Part shown: in pieces, positions 1 to 5,939 of the stretch
Numbering within the stretch: position 1 is the first letter of the stretch
Layout: each line of letters opens with the position of its first letter
NCBI RefSeq assembly: GCF_035938995.1
Contig: NZ_DASZGI010000126.1
Span: 1 to 9,186 of the forward strand
Direction: 5' to 3'
Length of the DNA: 9,186 nt
DNA from: DASZGI01 sp035938995
Lineage (GTDB): Bacteria; Actinomycetota; Actinomycetes; Streptomycetales; Catenulisporaceae
The notes under the pieces: generated by a model
What the model was told of the DNA's origin: nothing
Databases searched by the model: none
Seen by the model: the letters and a program-made list of their open reading frames with translations, nothing else
Translations under genes and position numbers: made by a program

Positions 1-6
1 GCGCGG

Positions 7-41
7 ACCCGGGGTGGTCTCCCCACACAACCCCTCCGGGT
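7..41. other. Inverted repeat near left edge
   Basis: ACCCGG at 7-12 can pair with CCGGGT at 36-41, and GG at 13-14 can extend the stem with one bulged T at 35. A competing smaller hairpin (GGGG at 11-14 with CCCC at 21-24) is possible. It may be the terminator of a gene left of the window, but there is no T-tract and the upstream gene is not visible, so this is a weak call. Confidence 0.25.
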
Positions 42-125
42 CGTCCCGTGGTGTCTGACGGACAGGTGTGGCCCGGCACTGGCGGACCGCTGCGGCCGGG
101 TGCTGACAGATCGGTGCGGCCAGGC

Positions 126-235
126 GCGTCACACAAGTCAGGTCACACAAGTCAGGTCACGCAGGGCAGGTCACTGGGGCAGGTCGCGCATGCAAGGTCA
201 CGGGCGGCAGGTCACTGGGGGCAGGTCACGGCCGC
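126..235. repeat. Array of eight ~14-bp AGGTCAC repeats
   Basis: Units begin at 126, 140, 154, 168, 181, 195, 209 and 223, so spacing is 14 bases except for two units of 13. Six of the eight start with AGGTCAC; the others read GCGTCAC and AGGTCGC. The 14 bases at 131-144 are repeated exactly at 145-158, and GGCAGGTCACTGGGG occurs at both 165-179 and 206-220, showing that the array grew by duplication. A period of 14 is not a multiple of three, and the reading frame crossing it (48-296) resembles no known protein, so I treat the array as non-coding. It ends about 65 bases before the start of the DUF2087 gene. It could be a multi-site operator or a simple expanded repeat. The rest of 42-300 holds no gene that I can support. 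Confidence 0.75.
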
Positions 236-286
236 AGTCAGCCGAGACACTCGGATAAGACACATGCACCGGAAACCTAGGCTGAC

Positions 287-292
287 TACGAT
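287..292 (+). promoter_or_regulatory. Candidate -10 box for a leaderless transcript
   Basis: TACGAT fits the actinomycete -10 pattern TANNNT, and its last T lies 8 bases before the GTG at 301. No Shine-Dalgarno sequence precedes that GTG, so transcription may begin at or next to the start codon. No convincing -35 box was seen. Confidence 0.35.
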
Positions 293-300
293 CTAATGAT

Positions 301-888
301 GTGACCGCGCGTGGATCCCAGAGCCAGCCGCCGGATCCGCGGCAGCTCATCGCCCTGTTCGCCGATCGGGCGCGGCTGCGCGTCTACGCGGCCCTGATGC
401 TCGCCCCGGACGATACGCCCCAGTCAGCCGCCGAGTTGGCCGAGCGGGCTGGAGTGCCGGTCCGGGAGGCCTCGCGCGCACTGACTCGGTTCGAGGACGT
501 CAGTCTCGCCGAACGCGCGGGTGAGGGCTGGGTGGCCACCCCCGAGGAGACGCTGCGTTCCGCAGTCGCGGCGCTGCCGAAGCAGAAGGACGACGCGCTC
601 CCCGGCATCGTGCCCACGGACGAGGCCACGGCGTCTCTTCTGCGCGGCTTCTTCGCGCGGGGCAGGCTCACGCATGTGCCGCTCGCGCACGCCAAGCGGA
701 TGGTCGTGCTGGATTATATCGCCCAAGCGTTCGAACCGGGCGTGCGCTATCCCGAGGCCGAGGTCAACGAGATCCTGCTGAAGTTCCACGACGACTGCGC
801 GGCGCTGCGCCGCTACCTGGTCGACGCGGACTTCCTCAGCCGCTCGGAGAACTTCTATTGGCGCACCGGCGGCTCCGTCAATCTGTGA
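301..888 (+). CDS. DUF2087 domain protein with N-terminal winged helix
   Basis: 195 residues. Residues about 14-85 look like an ArsR-type winged helix (a helical start, then SAAELAERAGVPVREASRAL as a likely helix-turn-helix). Residues about 118-190 match the DUF2087 family, with its signature VNEILLKFHDDCAALRRYLVD followed by FLSR and YWR. Proteins with this arrangement are usually annotated as transcriptional regulators or DUF2087 proteins; the function of the C-terminal domain is not established, and DNA binding here is inferred. GTG at 301 is chosen because the ATGs just upstream (296 and 299) are out of frame. There is no ribosome-binding site, which suggests a leaderless mRNA. The 14-bp repeat array lies directly upstream. 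The next gene starts 115 bases downstream in the same direction, so a shared transcript is possible but not shown. Confidence 0.85.
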   Translation: MTARGSQSQPPDPRQLIALFADRARLRVYAALMLAPDDTPQSAAELAERAGVPVREASRALTRFEDVSLAERAGEGWVATPEETLRSAVAALPKQKDDALPGIVPTDEATASLLRGFFARGRLTHVPLAHAKRMVVLDYIAQAFEPGVRYPEAEVNEILLKFHDDCAALRRYLVDADFLSRSENFYWRTGGSVNL

Positions 889-1003
889 ACCGCCGCCTTG
901 GCGCGTACGTTTGCCTTGTGTTCGCCGATGTCACCTCTGCTGCCTGGTGATACGCGTGCACACTTGTGGAAGACAGCCGAACCAGTGAGGAGCACAACCG
1001 CCG

Positions 1004-1552
1004 ATGCCCGTCAAGGTATTCGGACTGCCCACCCACATCCTTCTGATACACGTGGCGGTCGTCGGTATCCCCCTAGCCTGCCTCGTCGTCATCGCCGTGG
1101 CCGCGCGTCCCTCGTGGCGGCGCAAGTTCGGCATCTGGGCCGCAGTCCTCGCCGTCCTGGTCACCGCACTGACCTACGTCACCCAGTTGGCGGGCGTCGC
1201 GCTGTTCAACCACGCGCCGTACCTGCAGAAGATCGCCCAGCAGCACAAGAACCTCGGCCAGACGCTCGTCTACTTCGTCGGCGCGATGGCCGTTCTGATG
1301 ATCATCCTGGTTGTCGCCGACCGCGCCGGATACGCCGACCACCACGCCGCGATGGTCACCATCACCGCGTTGACGATCGCCGCGAGTGCCGTCTGCCTGG
1401 TGCGTGTCGTCCAGGTCGGCGACTCGGGTGCCCGCGCGGTCTGGGGCGGAATCAACCTGTCGGACGCTGCGCCGACCAATACTGTGCCGATCAATTCTGA
1501 GCCGACCAATACTGTCGGGCACAGCACGGCGATCACCCGAGCGCAGAGCTAA
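1004..1552 (+). CDS. DUF2231 family four-helix membrane protein
   Basis: 182 residues with four predicted membrane helices at about 12-34, 43-65, 85-105 and 115-138. It matches the DUF2231 family: a GLPTHILLIH motif at the start of helix 1 (His11 and His16), a His at the start of the loop before helix 3 (His81), and the closing GDSGARAVWGG (139-149). The paired histidines are typical of the family, and a redox or metal/heme role has been suggested for relatives, but no function is assigned here. ATG 1004 has GAGGAG at 987-992, 11 bases upstream. The last 35 residues are hydrophilic and contain a 15-bp tandem repeat (APTNT/EPTNT), a recent-looking extension beyond the conserved part. The gene stands between the DUF2087 gene and the alpha/beta hydrolase, all on the same strand. 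Confidence 0.85.
   Translation: MPVKVFGLPTHILLIHVAVVGIPLACLVVIAVAARPSWRRKFGIWAAVLAVLVTALTYVTQLAGVALFNHAPYLQKIAQQHKNLGQTLVYFVGAMAVLMIILVVADRAGYADHHAAMVTITALTIAASAVCLVRVVQVGDSGARAVWGGINLSDAAPTNTVPINSEPTNTVGHSTAITRAQS
1471..1515 (+). repeat. Three 15-bp tandem repeats in the DUF2231 gene
   Basis: GCCGACCAATACTGT at 1471-1485 is repeated exactly at 1501-1515. The copy between them (1486-1500, GCCGATCAATTCTGA) differs at three positions. The unit is in frame and encodes the five-residue repeat (A/V/E)P(T/I)N(T/S) in the cytoplasmic or external tail after the last membrane helix. Confidence 0.9.
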
Positions 1553-1632
1553 CGAAAAGGGGCGACCACCGACTCCGGGCGGGCTCCAGGCCGGGGACCA
1601 GCGGCGTCCGGCGCGGGTGAAACAATGCGGGC

Positions 1633-2406
1633 ATGGCCGATCAGCTTCCCGTCCAGTACTTCAAAGGCCGCGACGGCGTCCAGCTCGCCTACCGCGTCAC
1701 GGGTCCGCAGGACGGGCGGCCGCTGGTCCTGATCCACGGCTACTTCTCGACGGCGCACGAGAACTGGGTCCGCTACGGCACCGCCGCCCGGCTGGCGGCG
1801 CTTGGCTACCACGTGGTACTGCCGGACCTACGCGGCCACGGCGAGAGCGCCCGGCCGCACGATCCGGCCGCCTATCCGCCCGACGCGCTGGCCGACGACG
1901 GCTTCGCGCTGCTCGCCCACCTGGGGCTCACCGACTACGACCTCGGCGGCTACTCGCTGGGGGCACGGACCGTGGTGCGGATGCTGGCGCGCGGAGCGAC
2001 ACCGGCCCGAGCGATCGTGGCGGGAACCGGGCTGGACGGCGTCGTGGACGCGGTCGGGCGCGGAGGCTACTTCCTGCGGGTGCTGGACAGCCCGGGAACC
2101 TTCGAGCGCGGCTCGTCGGAGTGGCGCGCCGAGGCGTTCCTCAAGACGATCGGCGGCGATCCCGTGGCGCTGCGGCACGTCCTGGCCACCCAGGTCAACA
2201 CTCCGCTGGAATCGCTGGCCTTCATCGAGGTGCCTGCCCTCGTGCTGATCGGGGCACAGGACGAGGCTCACGAATCCGCGAAGGAACTGGCCGCGGCTCT
2301 CCCCGAGGGCCGGTTCGCGGAAGTGCCGGGCAATCACATGAGCGCGGTCACCAAGCCCGACCTCGGCACGGCGATCGCGGAGTTCCTGGGCGAGGCCGGG
2401 CGCTGA
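1633..2406 (+). CDS. Alpha/beta hydrolase
   Basis: 257 residues, full length for a single-domain alpha/beta hydrolase. The oxyanion-hole HGY is at residues 35-37, the LRGHGES turn at 66-72, and the nucleophile elbow GGYSLGA at 105-111 puts the catalytic serine at 108. The acid is Asp210 in LIGAQDEAH, and the base is His235 in GNHMSA near the C terminus. The triad is complete, so an active hydrolase (esterase, lipase-like or similar) is expected; the substrate cannot be read from the sequence. No signal peptide is present, so it should be cytoplasmic. ATG 1633 has only a weak GGGTGAA upstream. AACAAT at 1621-1626 sits exactly at -12 to -7 of the ATG, so a leaderless start is possible. It converges with the minus-strand OB-domain gene, 15 bases apart, and no clear terminator lies between them. 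Confidence 0.9.
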   Translation: MADQLPVQYFKGRDGVQLAYRVTGPQDGRPLVLIHGYFSTAHENWVRYGTAARLAALGYHVVLPDLRGHGESARPHDPAAYPPDALADDGFALLAHLGLTDYDLGGYSLGARTVVRMLARGATPARAIVAGTGLDGVVDAVGRGGYFLRVLDSPGTFERGSSEWRAEAFLKTIGGDPVALRHVLATQVNTPLESLAFIEVPALVLIGAQDEAHESAKELAAALPEGRFAEVPGNHMSAVTKPDLGTAIAEFLGEAGR

Positions 2407-2421
2407 CTGAAGGAACGAGCT

Positions 2422-2823
2422 CTACAGGACGACGCCCTCGACGGTGATGGGACCGTCCGGCCAACGTCGCAAGGCGACGCGGTCACCCGGGCGCGGCCAC
2501 ATGCGTCCCCCGGCTTTAGCGCGGGCCGCCGCGAGCAGAAGCGCCGCACAATACGTCGCGCGGGCCGCTCCCGACGTCATGAGGACGAGGGCTCCGGATT
2601 GATCACAACGCACGATCCGGCCGGGGAGCAGCCCCGGCGCCGAGCGATCGAGTTCCGCCAGATCCGCCTCGGACCAACCGAGACCGTCGGCAGGGACGGG
2701 AACCAAGGGCGCCTCCGAACGGCGTCGGCCGCGGCGCCGCTTGCCTGACGTCGGCGTGTGCGCGCGCGGTGGGGGCACGTCGTCGGCCGGCGCTGGGTCG
2801 CCCGTGGCGGCGCTTGCCTGCAT
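2422..2823 (-). CDS. Orphan RsgA-like OB-domain protein
   Basis: 133 residues. Residues 1-47 are low-complexity, with an arginine-rich stretch KRRRGRRR (28-35). Residues about 48-133 resemble the N-terminal part of the ribosome-assembly GTPase RsgA: LGWSEADLAEL, then PGRIVRCDQSGALVL (first OB strands), and PRPGDRVALRR (110-120), the counterpart of the family's P-x-VGD-x-V turn, ending in ITVEGVVL. The stop falls where the circularly permuted GTPase domain of RsgA would begin; no G motifs follow. It may be a free-standing nucleic-acid or ribosome-binding OB protein, or a relic of a truncated rsgA. The intact frame and a good ribosome-binding site (GGGAGG on the minus strand at 2834-2829, 5 bases before the ATG) favour a live gene. 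The family link is by eye only. It lies 99 bases downstream of the YihY-family gene on the same strand. Confidence 0.6.
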   Translation of the reverse strand: MQASAATGDPAPADDVPPPRAHTPTSGKRRRGRRRSEAPLVPVPADGLGWSEADLAELDRSAPGLLPGRIVRCDQSGALVLMTSGAARATYCAALLLAAARAKAGGRMWPRPGDRVALRRWPDGPITVEGVVL

Positions 2824-2839
2824 CGTGACCTCCCACTGT

Positions 2840-2855
2840 CCGGGCGATGGCCCGG
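2840..2855. other. GC-rich hairpin before the OB-protein gene
   Basis: CCGGGC (2840-2845) and GCCCGG (2850-2855) form a six-pair stem with a GATG loop. On the minus strand it sits between the YihY-family gene and the ribosome-binding site of the OB-protein gene. There is no T-tract after it in either direction, so it is not a classical terminator; it could limit read-through or stabilise a processed mRNA. Confidence 0.35.
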
Positions 2856-2922
2856 GGCCACCGCCTGATCGGCGCTGGGTCCGACCCGTGCGCCGGTTGC
2901 CTGGTGCGTTGTCAAATATCCG

Positions 2923-3969
2923 TTATGCGGATGATCGAGTCATCCTAGGCGACGGGACGGGTCCTGTCTCGACTTTATTTTCACCGCTTCCGCCATCGGA
3001 TTCGACGGCTTTTCCTGTTCCCGGAGCGGCCGCGCTGGTCTGTGCGGATCTACCCGCCCGTGCGGCGTTGAACACCGCACCCACCAGGACCGCGAGCGCC
3101 GTGATGTACAGCCACAGCAGGATCGCCGCGGTAGCAGCCAGCCGGCCGAAGCCAACGCCCCCCGCGCCGTTCTCGCCGGTCTGCAGATACACGCGCAGCA
3201 AGGCGGAGCCCGCGGCCCACGCCACGAGCGCCACCAGAGCGCCCGGCAGGCCGGTGCGCCAACGTGGACGGTCTGGCAAGGCCAGATGGTAAAGCGTGGT
3301 GACGAAGACGACCAGCGCCATGGCCAGCACCAGCCACGCCAGAGGCGCGAGCAGCGAGGCCGCGGCCGGAATCAAACGGCTCAGCAGCTCAGGCCCGGCG
3401 ACGAGCAGCGGCAGCGCGGCCGCGCAGAGCAGCAGGGCCGGGAGGTAGAGGACGAGCGAGAGCAGGCGGGTGCGCACGATCCCGCGACGGCCGGACTGCC
3501 CGGAGGCGATCGTGATCGTGTCGATCGCCACGTTCAGCGCCCGCGAGCCGGACCACAGCGCGACCAGAAACCCGAGCGAGACCACGTCGGCGTGCCCGGA
3601 GGCGAGCATCGAGTGGACAGCCGGGGTGACCGTCTGGCGGACCTCCCGGGCCGACAGGACCGTTCCCGCGGTCGACGTCATCTCCCGCTCCAGCGCCGCC
3701 GCGCGGGCCGGGCCGAGCGCCCCGTGAAGGTAGCCGAGGACGCCGACCGTGCCGAGCGCGAGCGGGGGCAGGGACAGCAGCGCCCAGAACGCCGCCTCCG
3801 CGGACATCCCGGTGATCCGGTGGCGCAGGCACAGCGACAGCGTCTCGCGGGCGAGCGAGCGGGGTCGGCGCGGCGGCGTGACAGTCTCCGGCGGCGCGGT
3901 CTGCGGCGGGGGTGCCGCGGTGGCCGCCCGCTCAGCTGTATCCGTGCGCTCAGCTGTATCCGTATACAT
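2923..3969 (-). CDS. YihY/BrkB family inner-membrane protein
   Basis: 348 residues from the chosen ATG (3969-3967). After a Pro/Thr-rich cytoplasmic stretch (1-40), a conserved TAAEAAFW-like start appears as MSAEAAFWALLSLPP (55-69). Membrane helices lie at about 60-82, 128-150, 168-192, 205-230, 238-260 and 277-302, six in all, as in the YihY/UPF0761 family. The family's last-helix signature is present as LLWLYITALAVLVGAVFNA (284-302), with GAVFNA where GAELNA is commoner. The family was once called ribonuclease BN in error; it is a membrane protein of unknown, perhaps transport, function. An in-frame upstream start at 4332 would add 121 residues with no family similarity and run over the promoter region and riboswitch, so I reject it. 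The ribosome-binding site is weak (AGG next to the ATG, GAGAAA further up). The hydrophilic C-terminal tail (about 303-348) is not conserved. Confidence 0.85.
   Translation of the reverse strand: MYTDTAERTDTAERAATAAPPPQTAPPETVTPPRRPRSLARETLSLCLRHRITGMSAEAAFWALLSLPPLALGTVGVLGYLHGALGPARAAALEREMTSTAGTVLSAREVRQTVTPAVHSMLASGHADVVSLGFLVALWSGSRALNVAIDTITIASGQSGRRGIVRTRLLSLVLYLPALLLCAAALPLLVAGPELLSRLIPAAASLLAPLAWLVLAMALVVFVTTLYHLALPDRPRWRTGLPGALVALVAWAAGSALLRVYLQTGENGAGGVGFGRLAATAAILLWLYITALAVLVGAVFNAARAGRSAQTSAAAPGTGKAVESDGGSGENKVETGPVPSPRMTRSSA
3929..3964 (-). repeat. 18-bp tandem repeat in the YihY-family gene
   Basis: On the + strand CGCTCAGCTGTATCCGTG (3929-3946) is followed by the same 18 bases with one change (3947-3964). 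On the coding minus strand this gives the six-residue repeat TDTAER-TDTAER at residues 3-14. It is in frame, so copy-number change would not break the gene. Confidence 0.9.
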
Positions 3970-4011
3970 CCTGATTTCTCGGTCGCTAACGGTACGCACC
4001 GTCGGCGCCCC

Positions 4012-4041
4012 ACGGTACCCGCCGAGTGGGCGAACGCTCAA
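4012..4041 (-). promoter_or_regulatory. Candidate promoter of the YihY-family gene
   Basis: Read on the minus strand, TTGAGC (4041-4036) and TACCGT (4017-4012) are separated by 18 bases and resemble a vegetative -35/-10 pair. Transcription would start near 4005, about 36 bases before the ATG at 3969. The call rests on consensus match only. Confidence 0.4.
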
Positions 4042-4080
4042 CAGGAGGCCGGCCGATCCGGGGTGGACGCGGCAAGCGGA

Positions 4081-4100
4081 CACCGGGTTCCCGCCCGGTG
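4081..4100. other. Hairpin in the divergent intergenic region
   Basis: CACCGGG (4081-4087) and CCCGGTG (4094-4100) form a perfect seven-pair stem around a six-base loop. It lies between the minus-strand promoter candidate and the riboswitch. No T-tract follows on either strand. It could be an operator for divergent control or a plain GC-rich fold. The remaining stretch 4101-4254 holds a small AT-richer island (two GTAAAG copies at 4142-4147 and 4153-4158, and AATATC at 4195-4200), which probably contains the riboswitch promoter, but I cannot assign its boxes. Confidence 0.3.
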
Positions 4101-4254
4101 CCGGGGAAAACGGACAAGGCGGTCCTAGTCGGCTCAGCGCCGTAAAGTTCCGGTAAAGAGCCCTCTGGAAGTCCGTTTTGTCCAGGCCCACGGGAATATC
4201 TTTTCGCCGCAGGTGCTCCCGACACCCGGTCCACCCCCCGGATCGGACGCGGGC

Positions 4255-4511
4255 GGCGCCTGACGCCGAATCCGGCCCCTGCGGCCGGAACCGGGGAACC
4301 ACCGGATCGCCCAGCCCAGCCGCGGATCCCACACAGCGTCAGCTGTTCCGCTCGGGTCAGGGTCGTCCAGGGGTGAATCGGCGCCGACCGGGCCCGTGGG
4401 CTCGCCAGGCGTCGTAGGGCACTGTGTCACCGGCGATGTAGCCTTCTGACACGGGAGCGCGCCGCGCTTCCGCTTTCCGGCCCGAACCCGTCAGCTCACC
4501 CGGTAGGCGCC
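4255..4511 (+). ncRNA. ydaO/yuaA-type c-di-AMP riboswitch
   Basis: The conserved blocks of the ydaO aptamer occur in order: GACGCCGAATCCGG (4262-4275), CGGGGAACCA (4292-4301), GGGTGAATCG (4371-4380) and the 3' block CCCGAACCCGTCAGCTCACC (4481-4500) followed by CGGTAGGCG. The closing helix P1 is perfect: GGCGCCT (4255-4261) pairs with AGGCGCC (4505-4511). At about 257 bases the aptamer is on the long side because the arms between the blocks are extended. In actinomycetes this RNA class senses cyclic di-AMP and commonly precedes cell-wall hydrolase genes, usually lowering expression when the ligand is high. The NlpC/P60 gene starts 35 bases after P1. No terminator hairpin with a T-tract is visible in that gap, so control by access to the ribosome-binding site or by Rho is more likely than intrinsic termination; that part is inference. 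Confidence 0.9.
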
Positions 4512-4546
4512 AGGAAAGCGACTGCTTGCATTGGAGTGCGCGCGAG

Positions 4547-5554
4547 ATGGCGTCCCATAGACGGGCGACGGTACCGCTCAGGTCGGTCATGACCCTGACC
4601 GCCACGACCGCGGCGGCCGCCGCCGGGGTGGGCCTCACCGCGACCGCGGGCCACGCGGACTCGGTCAGCACCATCGAGGCGCAGGTCACCACACTCAACT
4701 CGCAGGCCGAGCAGGCCACGAACGTCTACGACGGCGCCATGGAGCAGATGGCGAACCTGCAGAAGCAGGTGGACGCCATCCAGGGCGAGGCCGCCACCTC
4801 GCAGCAGGCCATGAACAACCTGCTCGCGACGCTCGGCCCGCTGGCCGCCGAGCAGTACCGGTCCGGTTCGGTGGACCCCACGCTCGAGCTGATGCTGTCC
4901 AACCACCCGGACACCTACCTTCAGCAGGCCTCTGTGATGAATCAGATGGGCCAGAACGAGCTGATCGCGCTCAAGTCGCTGAAGATCCAGCAGGCGCAGC
5001 TGGCCGAGCTGAAGAAGGAGGCCGCCGACCGCCTCGCCCAGCTCCAGCAGGCGGAGAACCAGGCGGCGCAGGCCAAGGACCAGGTCGTCGCCAAGTTCCG
5101 GCAGGCCCAGGACCTGTTGTCCCAGCTGACCTACACCGAGCAGCAGTCGCTCTCGTACGGGACGGTGACGGCGGAGCAGATAGCCTCGCTGCCGAAGGTC
5201 GGGGGCCGTGCGGGCGTCGCGATAGCGTACGCGGAGTCCAAGATCGGCATGTGGTACCAGTGGGGCGGCGAGGGCGACCCGAGCTTCGACTGCTCCGGAC
5301 TGGTCGAAGCCTCGTACGCGGCTGCGGGCATAAGCCTGCCGCGCACCACATACGAGCAGGTCAACATGGGCTACTCGGTGCCCGCGCTGCTCAACCTGCT
5401 CAGCCCCGGCGACCTGATCTTCTACGCCGGCGATGAGCACGTGGCGATCTACGTCGGCAACGGTGTCGTGTTCCATGCGCCGCGGACAGGCATGCAACTC
5501 GGCTACGCGCCGTGGAACATGATGCCTATATCGGCGGTCCGGCGCGTCGTCTGA
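4547..5554 (+). CDS. Secreted NlpC/P60 cell-wall peptidase
   Basis: 335 residues. The start MASHRR followed by a hydrophobic stretch and TATAGHADS is the usual opening of Streptomyces NlpC/P60 proteins; signal peptidase cleavage is likely after GHA (about residue 37). Residues about 40-205 are Gln/Ala/Leu-rich coiled coil, comparable to RipA-like hydrolases, where this part controls access to the active site. The NlpC/P60 domain spans about 216-335, with catalytic Cys249 in SFDCSGLV, His298 in DEHVAIYVG and the third polar residue His310 in VVFHAP. It should cut peptide stems of peptidoglycan (D-iGlu-diamino acid bond in this family) outside the membrane. ATG 4547 is chosen over an in-frame TTG at 4526 because of the conserved MASHRR start and GGAG at 4533-4536. 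It is controlled by the riboswitch upstream. A protease remnant follows. Confidence 0.92.
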   Translation: MASHRRATVPLRSVMTLTATTAAAAAGVGLTATAGHADSVSTIEAQVTTLNSQAEQATNVYDGAMEQMANLQKQVDAIQGEAATSQQAMNNLLATLGPLAAEQYRSGSVDPTLELMLSNHPDTYLQQASVMNQMGQNELIALKSLKIQQAQLAELKKEAADRLAQLQQAENQAAQAKDQVVAKFRQAQDLLSQLTYTEQQSLSYGTVTAEQIASLPKVGGRAGVAIAYAESKIGMWYQWGGEGDPSFDCSGLVEASYAAAGISLPRTTYEQVNMGYSVPALLNLLSPGDLIFYAGDEHVAIYVGNGVVFHAPRTGMQLGYAPWNMMPISAVRRVV

Positions 5555-5577
5555 TCGCTCCACTCGGCTATATGGCG

Positions 5578-5848
5578 TACCGCGCTGTTGCGCATGTCGT
5601 CGGCATGGCGACCACGATGACCGTCACCCTCACGACCGACCGCGAGCCGCTGCCGCGAATTCGATCGCCTCGTTCCCGCAGGGCGACCTCGCCGTGATCA
5701 AGCTGGACGATCCGCCTAAGGAGCTGGCCGTCAGCACCTTCGCCGACTCCTCGAAGCTGAAAATCGGTCAGATCGTGCTGGCCATGGGCACGCGGACGGG
5801 TCCACGTCCACGGTCACCGTGATCCTCGGCACCCTGGCCCTGAGCTGA
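5578..5848 (+). pseudogene. Frameshifted remnant of an HtrA-like serine protease
   Basis: Three stretches in three frames together read like the middle of an HtrA/DegP-type trypsin domain. Frame of 5578 to about 5654: YRAVAHVVGMATTMTVTL, matching the region around the catalytic His (codon 5593-5595). Frame of about 5655-5800: QGDLAVIKLDD, with the catalytic Asp (5685-5687), then FADSSKLKIGQIVLAMG. Frame of 5801-5848: STSTVTVILGTLALS, matching the usual STVTVGIVSAL before a stop. The GNSGGP serine region, the N-terminal membrane anchor and the PDZ domain are absent. With at least two frameshifts and both ends missing it cannot encode a working protease. It starts some 20 bases after the NlpC/P60 stop and ends just before the sulfite reductase promoter, so it looks like the relic of a gene eroded in place. 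Confidence 0.75.
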
Positions 5849-5876
5849 GCGGCGGTACCGTCCCCGGCCCAGATCG

Positions 5877-5939
5877 TCTCAAATTATCGTCCGCATACTG
5901 GGATCGGCTGGACGCTCCCGCACGACGGATGGCACTCTC
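5877..5939 (+). promoter_or_regulatory. Promoter/operator of the sulfite reductase gene (copy A)
   Basis: TCTCAAA (5877-5883) is followed by a 52-base block (5888-5939) shared with the cys unit promoter at 7800-7851. The shared parts are CGTCCGCAT, TGG, GGCTGGAC and ATGGCACTCTC. Possible boxes are TGGACG (5909-5914) and CACTCT (5933-5938), 18 bases apart, which puts the start of transcription near 5945 and leaves a short leader with a ribosome-binding site. CGTCC (5888-5892) and GGACG (5910-5914) form an inverted repeat with a 17-base spacer that overlaps the possible -35 box and may be an operator. The pairing suggests a common sulfur-responsive regulator, which cannot be named from the sequence. 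Confidence 0.6.

Noticed and set aside
126..235. Possible CRISPR array
   Set aside because: The repeats are too short (7-14 bases), there are no unique spacers of 30 or so bases, and no cas gene is present.
48..296. Open reading frame of 82 codons across the 14-bp array
   Set aside because: It is composed of the non-triplet repeat, resembles no protein family, and has no ribosome-binding site that stands out. Most likely chance in GC-rich DNA.
898..1500. Plus-strand open frame overlapping the DUF2231 gene
   Set aside because: It is an Arg/Pro-rich shadow in another frame, while the DUF2231 frame has clear membrane helices and family motifs.
2577..2915. Alternative minus-strand frame overlapping the OB-protein gene
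   Set aside because: It has no domain-like pattern and competes with a frame that has a strong ribosome-binding site and RsgA-like blocks.
3970..4332. N-terminal extension of the YihY-family protein to a start at 4332
   Set aside because: The extra 121 residues are low-complexity, show no family similarity, and lie antisense to the riboswitch and across the likely promoter.
4526..4546. TTG start of the NlpC/P60 gene
   Set aside because: It would add seven residues before the conserved MASHRR start and place GGAG inside the coding region; ATG 4547 fits better.
5929..5939. Half of a CIRCE-like heat-shock operator (GGCACTC) in both promoter copies
   Set aside because: CIRCE needs the inverted partner GAGTGC nine bases on; neither copy has it, so the block is better read as a -10 region.
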